From Methylobacillus flagellatus KT (GTDB lineage Bacteria > Pseudomonadota > Gammaproteobacteria > Burkholderiales > Methylophilaceae): a stretch of 64,000 nucleotides of DNA. The notes below the pieces were generated by a model, which saw nothing but the letters and a program-made list of their open reading frames with translations, made no database searches and was not told where the DNA came from. Positions 57,754 to 64,000 of the stretch are shown here, one piece after another. How positions within the stretch are numbered: the first letter of the stretch is position 1; the number at the start of each line of letters is the position of its first letter. A program made the position numbers and the translations under genes. The DNA lies in the NCBI RefSeq assembly GCF_000013705.1, contig NC_007947.1, positions 1,612,001 to 1,676,000 on the forward strand. Reading direction: 5' to 3'.

Positions 57754-58536
57754 CTAGCGCAGGTTGCGCCAGCGGAACAGATAGCGTCCCACCTGTTGGA
57801 TGAGCAGGTTCATCAGGTAGCCCAGCAGTCCGATCAGGGCGGTGAGAATGATCAGGATATCCATGCGAGAGGCGGCCTGTGCATTCATCATGATATTTCC
57901 CAGGCCGGCGCCGGCGCTGAACAGGATCTCGCTGCCGATCGTTGCCAGCCAGGCAAACGCCAGCGCAAATGACACCCCGGTAAAGATGCTTGGCAATGCC
58001 GCAGGCAGGAGTATCTTGAAGAAAGTCTTGCTGCGCCCCAGCTTGTAGACATCCCCCACCTCTTTATACTTCTCCTCTACCTGGTGCAGGCTTTCGTAAG
58101 TCGCCAGCACCATGGGATAAAATGCCGACAGGCACACCACCAGCAACTTGGACGGATCGCCATTCCCCAGCCAGAGACTGAACAAGGGCACCAGCCCCAT
58201 CAGGGGTACCTGGCGCAGCATATGGTACAGAGGCCCGATCAATATATCTGCCACGCGCCATAATGCCATCACCGCACCAACTCCGAAGCCGATCGAGCCG
58301 CCTATCAGCAGCCCGAGAAAAGCGCGCTGGAGACTGGCAGCAACACCTTGCTGCAATTCGCCTGTTGATATGATTTCGAGGAAGCCATGGTAGATCTGCG
58401 AGATAGAGGCGAATGCATAGGCATGTTCAGCACTCTGGCGTGACATCACTTCCCACACCAGCAGCAATGCAAGCGGAATCAGCCAGCCGCGGCTGCTTTG
58501 CAAAATTCGGTATCTGGATAAAGTTTGCGTTGTCAT
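57754..58536 (-). CDS. ssuC: SsuC-like ABC permease, second copy
   Basis: 260 aa. Binding-protein-dependent permease of the sulfonate/nitrate/taurine group with six or so helices and the EAA-type loop near EVGDVYKLGRSKTFFKILLPAA, as in SsuC. It overlaps the preceding permease gene by four bases. Two permeases of this type beside one ATPase gene suggest a heterodimeric channel or two parallel transporters. Confidence 0.85.
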   Translation of the reverse strand: MTTQTLSRYRILQSSRGWLIPLALLLVWEVMSRQSAEHAYAFASISQIYHGFLEIISTGELQQGVAASLQRAFLGLLIGGSIGFGVGAVMALWRVADILIGPLYHMLRQVPLMGLVPLFSLWLGNGDPSKLLVVCLSAFYPMVLATYESLHQVEEKYKEVGDVYKLGRSKTFFKILLPAALPSIFTGVSFALAFAWLATIGSEILFSAGAGLGNIMMNAQAASRMDILIILTALIGLLGYLMNLLIQQVGRYLFRWRNLR

Positions 58537-59351
58537 TTTGCTTCAACCTTGCGCCACGGAATCAGATTGGCCTCGCCCCACTTGAATAGGCGGTCAATGC
58601 CAAAACCGATGAGTCCGGTCAGCACCACGCCGACCATCACGATATCAATGCGGAAAATCTCGCGCCCCATCTGCATCATATGGCCGAGCCCGCTATCGGC
58701 TGCCAGCAGCTCGGCTGCTACCAGGATGGTCCATGAGCGCGCAAATGCGATGCGGAGCCCGGTCAGGACGGGAGGCAGGATTGCAGGCACCACCATCTTG
58801 GCATACAAGCTGCGGTTAGGCAGCTGATACGCCTGCGCCACCTCGAAATAATGTTTGGGTATGCCCTTGGTCGCTTCGTAGGACGCCAGCGCCACGGTGA
58901 AAAAGGCCGCCTTGGTCACGATGGCAATCTTGAACAGCTCCTCGATGCCGAACAACAGAATGAAGATCGGGATCAAGGCAATGCTCGGCACTTGGCGCAA
59001 TGCCTGGAACAACGGGGAGAAGAAATCCTCCACCGTGCGCGACAATGCCATCAAGATACCGAACAACAGCCCTGAGCTGGCACCAATCAGGAAACCTATT
59101 CCCAAGCGTGACAGGCTCACTGACAAATGCGCCCATAATTCACCCGAACCCAGCAGTTCATGCAGGCTGGCAAGCACCTCCCATGGAGAAACCAGCAATT
59201 GGGGAGAGAAAATCTCCAGCTTGGTCACCCCTGCCCATAGCAAGAGGAACACAACCGGGGAGATGAATGCCGCCAGTCGCAACCTGCTGCGGCGACGAAA
59301 CACCGGGTCGGCCTGGTTGATGCCAAGTGCGACCCTGATACCTATGCTCAT
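58533..59351 (-). CDS. ssuC: SsuC-like ABC permease, first copy
   Basis: 272 aa: a short N-terminal leader, then a membrane segment (LAAFISPVVFLLLWAGVTKL) and the EAA-type loop near EVAQAYQLPNRSLYAKMVVPA. The family moves aliphatic sulfonates, nitrate or taurine. It follows exbD after a 148-base spacer with a large hairpin. Confidence 0.85.
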   Translation of the reverse strand: MSIGIRVALGINQADPVFRRRSRLRLAAFISPVVFLLLWAGVTKLEIFSPQLLVSPWEVLASLHELLGSGELWAHLSVSLSRLGIGFLIGASSGLLFGILMALSRTVEDFFSPLFQALRQVPSIALIPIFILLFGIEELFKIAIVTKAAFFTVALASYEATKGIPKHYFEVAQAYQLPNRSLYAKMVVPAILPPVLTGLRIAFARSWTILVAAELLAADSGLGHMMQMGREIFRIDIVMVGVVLTGLIGFGIDRLFKWGEANLIPWRKVEAK

Positions 59352-59426
59352 GAATATAGCTCTTTCCCGCTAGATAATAGAAGCCGCTAAACCGCGGCTG
59401 ACAAAACGCAGTGAACCCCTCCGCCA

Positions 59427-59468
59427 GGTGCTCTGCCGGGTAACCGTAGTAGCGCTCGGCAGAGCACC
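59427..59468 (-). other. 12-bp inverted repeat between exbD and ssuC
   Basis: Perfect stem GGTGCTCTGCCG / CGGCAGAGCACC with an 18-base loop. No T-run follows on the minus strand. Its length and symmetry suggest an RNA structure that protects or divides the exbBD and ssuC parts of the transcript, or an operator. Confidence 0.45.
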
Positions 59469-59499
59469 ATGCAGGAGGTTGTTGTAACCGCTCTCGTTC

Positions 59500-59907
59500 T
59501 TATTCTGCCTGGGTCAGCACGGCTAGCTTGGTGATGCCGGCGCGCTCGATGGAGGCCATGACTTTGGCGACAACGCCGTAGTTCACGGCTTCGTCAGAGC
59601 TCAAGTGCAATGCCAGGTCGGGGTTGGCCGCATGACGCGACTTCAACTCGGATTCCAGTTGCGCCACCGGCACCTCTTGCTTGTCCACGAAGATCTTGCC
59701 TTCTGCATCCACGCTCACTGTCACCGGCTTTTTCGGCTCGGGTGGCTGCGTGGCTGCCGTCTTGGGCAGGTTCACTGTAATCGCATTGTTGAGTACCGGA
59801 ATGGTGACGATGAACGCCACCAGGAGCACCAGCATCACATCCACCAAGGGGGTGATGTTGATTTCGCTCAATACGTCATCTGATTCACTACTGGTCGAGA
59901 AAGCCAT
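59500..59907 (-). CDS. exbD: ExbD biopolymer transport protein
   Basis: 135 aa: short cytoplasmic start, one membrane helix (LVDVMLVLLVAFIVTIPVL) containing the critical Asp of ExbD, then a periplasmic domain. With ExbB it powers TonB using the proton gradient. It overlaps exbB by one base. Confidence 0.95.
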   Translation of the reverse strand: MAFSTSSESDDVLSEINITPLVDVMLVLLVAFIVTIPVLNNAITVNLPKTAATQPPEPKKPVTVSVDAEGKIFVDKQEVPVAQLESELKSRHAANPDLALHLSSDEAVNYGVVAKVMASIERAGITKLAVLTQAE

Positions 59908-60641
59908 TATGCAACCGCCTCATTTTTCAGGTTAACCACGGAAGAAGAACTTTCTTGCCTGGTTGAGCCAAGCTCGACGGGCTTGCTACCGGCAAAATTA
60001 GCCTTGCGGGAAAGTCGGATCAGATCGGCGGCAAAATCGTCGAGATCGCCGTTGATCAGTTTGAGCCTACGAGTGAAAAAATTGAATGCCAGCACAGCAG
60101 GTACCGCAACCGCAATCCCGAGACCCGTCGCTACCAGGGCTTCGCCGATCGGCCCGGCCACAACTTCCAGGCTGGCTGAGCCCAGCGCACCGATATTCGT
60201 CAGTGCATTCATGATCCCCCATACCGTGCCGAACAGGCCGACGAATGGCGAGGTGCTGCCAATACTGGCCAATACGGCAAGGCCGCTATCCAGGCTGCGG
60301 CGCTCCTTGAGAATTTGCTGGCGCAGGGAGCGCTCGAGCAGGTCCTGGCGATCGCCGGTATGCTCAAGGTCGTGGGAGGCATGGCTGTCTATATCGCGCA
60401 GGGTGTTGAAGCCGGCCTGTGCCACACGTGCCGCAGGACCGTCGACATCCTGGATCTCGGATGCGGCAATGATATTCGGCGCACTCCAGAATGCCTTCTT
60501 GTAACGCTTGGTCTGGCTGGCTGCCCGCCAGTGCTGGTAGCCCTTGACCAGCAACAGCGTCCATGTCACGACAGAAAAGGCAATCAGCGCATAGAGCACA
60601 CCATCAACAATCAATGAATTGGATTCTGCAATATCAAACAT
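59907..60641 (-). CDS. exbB: ExbB biopolymer transport protein
   Basis: 244 aa with three membrane segments: one near the N-terminus (VLYALIAFSVVTWTLLLV), then GSTSPFVGLFGTVWGIMNAL and the GEALVATGLGIAVAVPAVLAF segment. These match the MotA/TolQ/ExbB family. Located between tonB and exbD, as a full energy-coupling set. Confidence 0.95.
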   Translation of the reverse strand: MFDIAESNSLIVDGVLYALIAFSVVTWTLLLVKGYQHWRAASQTKRYKKAFWSAPNIIAASEIQDVDGPAARVAQAGFNTLRDIDSHASHDLEHTGDRQDLLERSLRQQILKERRSLDSGLAVLASIGSTSPFVGLFGTVWGIMNALTNIGALGSASLEVVAGPIGEALVATGLGIAVAVPAVLAFNFFTRRLKLINGDLDDFAADLIRLSRKANFAGSKPVELGSTRQESSSSVVNLKNEAVA

Positions 60642-60678
60642 CTTTAATGTTCCTTCAAATATTTACGTCAATTAAGGT

Positions 60679-61509
60679 TTATGAAGCCAGCTTGAACTCA
60701 ATTGGCACGGTGGCCCAGCCATCTATCGGCGTATTGCCACGCTTGGAGGGTGCGAATTCCCAACCTTTCACGGCTTCTATCGCGGCCTCATCCAATGTCT
60801 TACGGCCGCTGGACTGCTTGATCTCCACGCTCTGCACCTTGCCGTTGGCCAACACTCGAACCCTCAGCACTACGGTACCCTGCCATCCCTGCCGTTGCGC
60901 GAAGGATGGATACTTTGGTGCAGGATTGTTCAAGTAGCCCGCATAGCCCATAGCCTCGGTCACTGGTTCCTCAGCGGGCTCAGGCGGCGGTGGTGGCGCG
61001 GGCGGCGCCGCCTCTACTGGCTCAGTGGTTCTTTCCGCCGTGGTGTTTTCCTGCACCACAATATCGTCCGGCTTGATATCAGGCTCGGCCTCCGGCGTTT
61101 TCAGCGCCGGTTGCGGTTTGGGTTGTGGCGGCGGCTGCTTCACCACTTTCTTGGGCGGTGGCGGCGGAGGTGGCGGCGGTGGCTTCACCTCAGGGGGCGG
61201 CTCGATCACCGGCTTGATGATCTCGATTTCCACCGGCCGCGGCTTGGGCACGATCGGCGTATGGTCAGCATTAATATAGAAGTAAGCCCCGGCCACATGC
61301 ACAGCAATCACGATCAAGCCCAAGGCCAAGTAGTTTCGGCCGCCGCCCGGGGAGGCCAACTCTTGCTGAAGTTCTTTCTGGCGCAGGTAAAATGCCTGGT
61401 CGAGCCGTTTGCCTGCTTCGGCAATGCGCTTCGATGGCTCATCCTTTTTCTGCAGGAAGTCGCCGCTCTCAAGCAAGCCGCCAGCAGGCCTCAAGGCAGA
61501 TGTAGACAC
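60679..61509 (-). CDS. tonB: TonB energy-transducing protein
   Basis: 276 aa: a 60-residue N-terminal cytoplasmic part, one membrane helix (YLALGLIVIAVHVAGAYF), a long Pro-rich stretch with Pro-Pro runs (about 95-190), and the C-terminal TonB domain (YPSFAQRQGWQGTVVLRVRV). The cytoplasmic part is longer than in E. coli TonB. Its position inside a sulfonate transport operon suggests a TonB dedicated to the receptor at 42419. Confidence 0.93.
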   Translation of the reverse strand: MSTSALRPAGGLLESGDFLQKKDEPSKRIAEAGKRLDQAFYLRQKELQQELASPGGGRNYLALGLIVIAVHVAGAYFYINADHTPIVPKPRPVEIEIIKPVIEPPPEVKPPPPPPPPPPKKVVKQPPPQPKPQPALKTPEAEPDIKPDDIVVQENTTAERTTEPVEAAPPAPPPPPEPAEEPVTEAMGYAGYLNNPAPKYPSFAQRQGWQGTVVLRVRVLANGKVQSVEIKQSSGRKTLDEAAIEAVKGWEFAPSKRGNTPIDGWATVPIEFKLAS

Positions 61510-61542
61510 GTATATCCTCCTTTTATGTCGTATTGCAATGTG

Positions 61543-62418
61543 CTAGACGAAATCTGTCAGCACGTCATCCTTGATACGCTGAAATTCCAGACTGGAACGT
61601 ACGCGCGGCCGTGGCAGATCAACAGGAACTATGCGCTTGATGCGCCCCGGGTGAGACTGCATCACCACGACACGATCTCCGAGGAACACAGCCTCTTCCA
61701 CATCGTGGGTAACCAGGATAGTGGTCAGGCCCTCCTGCTCCCACAAGCGTTGCAGTTCCTGTTGCAGCTTCAGCCTGGTCAACGCATCCAGTGCCGCAAA
61801 TGGCTCATCCAGCAGCAACAATTGAGGATGCAGCACCAAGGCCCTGGCGATCGCCACCCGTTGGGACATCCCGCCGGAAATCTGGTGGGGATACGCTTTT
61901 TCAAAACCAGACAAGCCCACCAGGTCTATCTGTGCCTGGACGCGGCGCTTGCGTTCCGCCTTGGGAACATCCGTTGCAGAAAAAGCCAATGCGATATTGG
62001 CTTCTACCGTCAGCCATGGGAACAAACGGTGTTCTTGAAACACAATGCCGCGATCGAGGTCGGTTCCTTGAATACGCTTACCCTGATAGACGATGTTCCC
62101 TGCATACTGGGTATCCAATCCCGCGAGCAGCTTCAGCAAAGTCGATTTGCCGCAACCGCTGGCACCAACGATCGAGATAAACTCGCCAGTGCGCACCTCC
62201 AGATTGATATCGGAAAGCACCTGCAGGCGCTCGCCTGATAGCTGGAAGGCTTTTTCAACGCGTTCTATCGTCAAGGCGACCGGTTTCAGGCTGGTCCGCT
62301 GCCTTGCCACCTCTTCATCATGCAGCACTTGTTCACGCTTGAAATTCAGCACCGTATTCAATGCACTCAATTCTTGCTTCTTTCTGCCACCTGGGCATTG
62401 AAGTGCCCTGCGGCACAC
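61543..62418 (-). CDS. ssuB: SsuB-like ABC ATPase for sulfonate import
   Basis: ATPase of the nitrate/sulfonate/taurine group: Walker A GASGCGKSTLLKLLAG, Q-loop VFQEHRLFPW, signature QISGGMSQRVA, Walker B LLLLDEPFAALDA. Family proteins energise SsuC permeases. The frame begins at GTG 62418, but the first ABC residues come only about 47 codons later, and no ATG lies between. A TTG near 62370 is also possible, so the start is uncertain. First gene of the ssuB-tonB-exbB-exbD-ssuC run. Confidence 0.86.
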   Translation of the reverse strand: MCRRALQCPGGRKKQELSALNTVLNFKREQVLHDEEVARQRTSLKPVALTIERVEKAFQLSGERLQVLSDINLEVRTGEFISIVGASGCGKSTLLKLLAGLDTQYAGNIVYQGKRIQGTDLDRGIVFQEHRLFPWLTVEANIALAFSATDVPKAERKRRVQAQIDLVGLSGFEKAYPHQISGGMSQRVAIARALVLHPQLLLLDEPFAALDALTRLKLQQELQRLWEQEGLTTILVTHDVEEAVFLGDRVVVMQSHPGRIKRIVPVDLPRPRVRSSLEFQRIKDDVLTDFV

Positions 62419-62494
62419 TACTCCAAATAACTTTTTTTAATAACCCACAACAAAAACATATAAAGGCAATTAAAAATATATTTTGGTTATATAA

Positions 62495-62512
62495 ATGCAA
62501 TCCTCGTGCCAA
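62495..62512 (-). promoter_or_regulatory. Sigma-54 promoter of the ssuB operon
   Basis: Minus strand TTGGCACGAGGATTGCAT: complete match to the consensus YTGGCACG-N4-TTGCW, with GG and GC 12 apart. Transcription expected to start near 62,485, about 67 bases before the first possible ssuB start. The best match of its kind in the window. It lies in a 396-base gene-free region (62,419-62,814) that is otherwise AT-rich. Confidence 0.78.
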
Positions 62513-62586
62513 ATTCTCAAGAAAAATAATTTTCTATTTAAATTCATTGAATTGGGAAATATTCGCTCTTCTACTGACAGCAAAAC

Positions 62587-62633
62587 TGTTTCCATGGCAA
62601 CAAAAATCGGCCCCAAGTGTTTCCATGGAAACA
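62587..62633. promoter_or_regulatory. Tandem palindromic activator sites upstream of ssuB
   Basis: TGTTTCCATGGCAACA (62587-62602) and the perfect palindrome TGTTTCCATGGAAACA (62618-62633), 31 bases apart (about three helical turns). They lie about 110 and 141 bases upstream of the expected sigma-54 start, the usual enhancer distance. Confidence 0.72.
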
Positions 62634-62814
62634 GATATCGCTGATGCAAATGAAACAGTGCCGATGAATCAAAGGCGTTATATTGCTTGTAATTGAAAAT
62701 GGTCGGACATGGCCCTGACACTGTTGTGACACCTCAAGGCCAAGATCCAACCGATACTGTTTTTACAGCAGAGCGCCTCACCTGGATCGCTTCCCTGAAC
62801 GCTCTTGGGTGCAT

Positions 62815-63861
62815 TTAGTTCGGAGTCCAGAAGCCCTCAAGTTTGAGTTCCTTCAATGCCGTGGCAACAAAATGCGGGTTGAGCATCTGCTGAACATCCG
62901 CTTGCGTTCGCGTCAACCCGGATGCCTGCGCATAGGCGACTGCCTTGCGATAATGTTCTTGCAAGGCTACATCGTAGAGCGGCGACCAGCGCTGGCGCCA
63001 GCTCACATTATCTTGGTCATATTCTCTGCGGTTCACGCTTTCCGGATAGATCTTGTTGGAATATTCCCGGATGTAGGTTTCCTTGTTTTCATCCTGCGCT
63101 ACCCAGTGCACGCTTTTCAGGTAGGCAGTGACGATGGCCTGGGTTATCTCGGGGTTCTGCTTTACAAAGTCATTGCGCGCCCACACACCGCCCATCAGTT
63201 TCCAGTCCACTGGCGCAGTCTTGGTCGACCAGATAATTTTGCCCACCCCCCTGTCTTCAAGGATGTAAGAGTCAAACAGGCTGAAAAAACCATCGACAGT
63301 ACCGCTCGCCAAGGCGGCAGCACCGACTTGCGGATTGACATTGACGATCTTGAAGTCCTTGAATGTCAGGCCTTCGCTCTGCAACAGGTTGGAAAAAGCC
63401 AGCTCCCATGGGCGGCCGCGGTGCAAGGCGATCTTTTTACCCTTGAGGTCCTTGATGCTCTTGGCTGTCGAGTTCTTGGGCACAACCAAATAGGAATTGG
63501 AAGTCGTGCCCCAAGGCGCCACCAGCTGCACAGTGGGTTTGCTTGCATTGAGGATGATAGGCGGCAGATCGCCATAGATGCCAAAATCGATCTTGCCGCT
63601 GGCAAAACCTTCATTGATTACGGGACCAACAGACGCCATCGCCGCAGGCACCCATTCCACCTTGATACCCTGCTTGCGCAGCTCTTCCGGGAAAGCACCA
63701 TTGACAACAAGAGAGGCACTACCGGCATATACCGTCTTGCCGCCGACGTTAGTCGCCACCGAGGCGATACGGACAACCTTGAGATCTTCGGTATGGGCTG
63801 TAGGGAAATAGCCCAGGAATGCTGCCAGCAACAAGGCGGGCAAAACGGTCAACCTCATCAT
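62815..63861 (-). CDS. SsuA-like sulfonate-binding protein
   Basis: 348 aa with an N-terminal signal peptide (LTVLPALLLAAFLGYFPTAHTE), then a type II periplasmic-binding fold (NEGFASGKIDFGIYGDLPP, DLKGKKIALHRGRPW). Unlike the two DszB-like proteins it has a clear signal and lacks the Cys motif, so it is a genuine binding protein for an aliphatic sulfonate or related anion. It starts at ATG 63861, which shares ATGA with the upstream stop; the ATG at 63858 may be used instead. Confidence 0.87.
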   Translation of the reverse strand: MMRLTVLPALLLAAFLGYFPTAHTEDLKVVRIASVATNVGGKTVYAGSASLVVNGAFPEELRKQGIKVEWVPAAMASVGPVINEGFASGKIDFGIYGDLPPIILNASKPTVQLVAPWGTTSNSYLVVPKNSTAKSIKDLKGKKIALHRGRPWELAFSNLLQSEGLTFKDFKIVNVNPQVGAAALASGTVDGFFSLFDSYILEDRGVGKIIWSTKTAPVDWKLMGGVWARNDFVKQNPEITQAIVTAYLKSVHWVAQDENKETYIREYSNKIYPESVNRREYDQDNVSWRQRWSPLYDVALQEHYRKAVAYAQASGLTRTQADVQQMLNPHFVATALKELKLEGFWTPN

Positions 63862-64000
63862 TTTCCCTTAACCTCTACTGAACTGAGCTGAGCCTGATTG
63901 ATCTGCTGGCTTTGCCAGTAGTGCTCAAGATTCAGCTCTTTGAGCGCATGTTCGACAAACTTTGGGTTGAGCAATTGATCCAGCTTGACTTCGTTGCGCA
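63858..64000 (-). CDS. C-terminal end of a second SsuA-like binding protein (partial)
   Basis: 46 codons up to the window edge. The end LNPKFVEHALKELNLEHYW closely matches LNPHFVATALKELKLEGFW of the next gene, so two paralogous binding proteins lie in tandem. It overlaps the next gene by four bases. The N-terminal part is outside the window. Confidence 0.8.
   Translation of the reverse strand, partial: RNEVKLDQLLNPKFVEHALKELNLEHYWQSQQINQAQLSSVEVKGK

Overview
The window looks like a chromosomal segment of a betaproteobacterium, most likely an obligate methylotroph of the Methylophilaceae such as Methylobacillus. This rests on the gene order of the lipid A/BamA/ribosome block, a two-gene pyruvate carboxylase, moderate-to-high GC and the accessory sulfur genes. 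It is an inference from recognised families, not a database match.

Positions 1 to about 27,000 are conserved housekeeping DNA. First comes fabH-plsX-rpmF-yceD (minus), divergent from pycA-pycB (plus), then maf, a DUF4139 protein and an RsmI-like methylase (plus). A long minus-strand block follows: rpsB-tsf-pyrH-frr-uppS-cdsA-dxr-rseP-bamA-skp-lpxD-fabZ-lpxA-lpxB-rnhB. It makes lipid A, isoprenoid and phospholipid precursors, outer-membrane assembly factors and translation factors. map and glnD diverge from rpsB.

Positions 27,000 to 50,000 are accessory and rich in organosulfur genes. They hold two SsuD-like flavin monooxygenases, and a YejBEFA-type peptide importer followed by nitroreductase, SnoaL-like and HAD genes. 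Next is an operon of a DszB-like protein, a class II aldolase-like protein and a NtaA/SnaA/DszA-type monooxygenase. A TonB-dependent receptor lies divergent from that operon and is followed by a heterodimeric ABC exporter pair, a second DszB-like protein and a 1-Cys peroxiredoxin. Positions 50,800 to 54,000 hold tRNA-Asn, a TauE/SafE permease, a possible 50-residue protein and a DnaQ-GIY-YIG nuclease. Positions 54,000 to 64,000 (minus) hold an operon-like run ssuB-tonB-exbB-exbD-ssuC-ssuC and a second, paralogous ABC exporter pair. Upstream of ssuB are tandem SsuA-like binding proteins.

The main result is regulatory and enzymatic. Five upstream regions of the sulfur genes carry matches to a sigma-54 (-24/-12) promoter. 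Three regulatory regions carry six exact copies (plus near copies) of a 16-bp palindrome, TGTT-N8-AACA, at enhancer-like distances. Both DszB-like proteins lack a signal peptide and keep Cys, His and Arg residues at the places of the DszB desulfinase catalytic triad, so they may be C-S cleaving enzymes and not transporter subunits. Together these suggest a sigma-54-controlled organosulfur scavenging regulon: TonB-driven outer-membrane uptake, SsuABC-type import, flavin-dependent oxidation and desulfination. The activator gene is not in the window.
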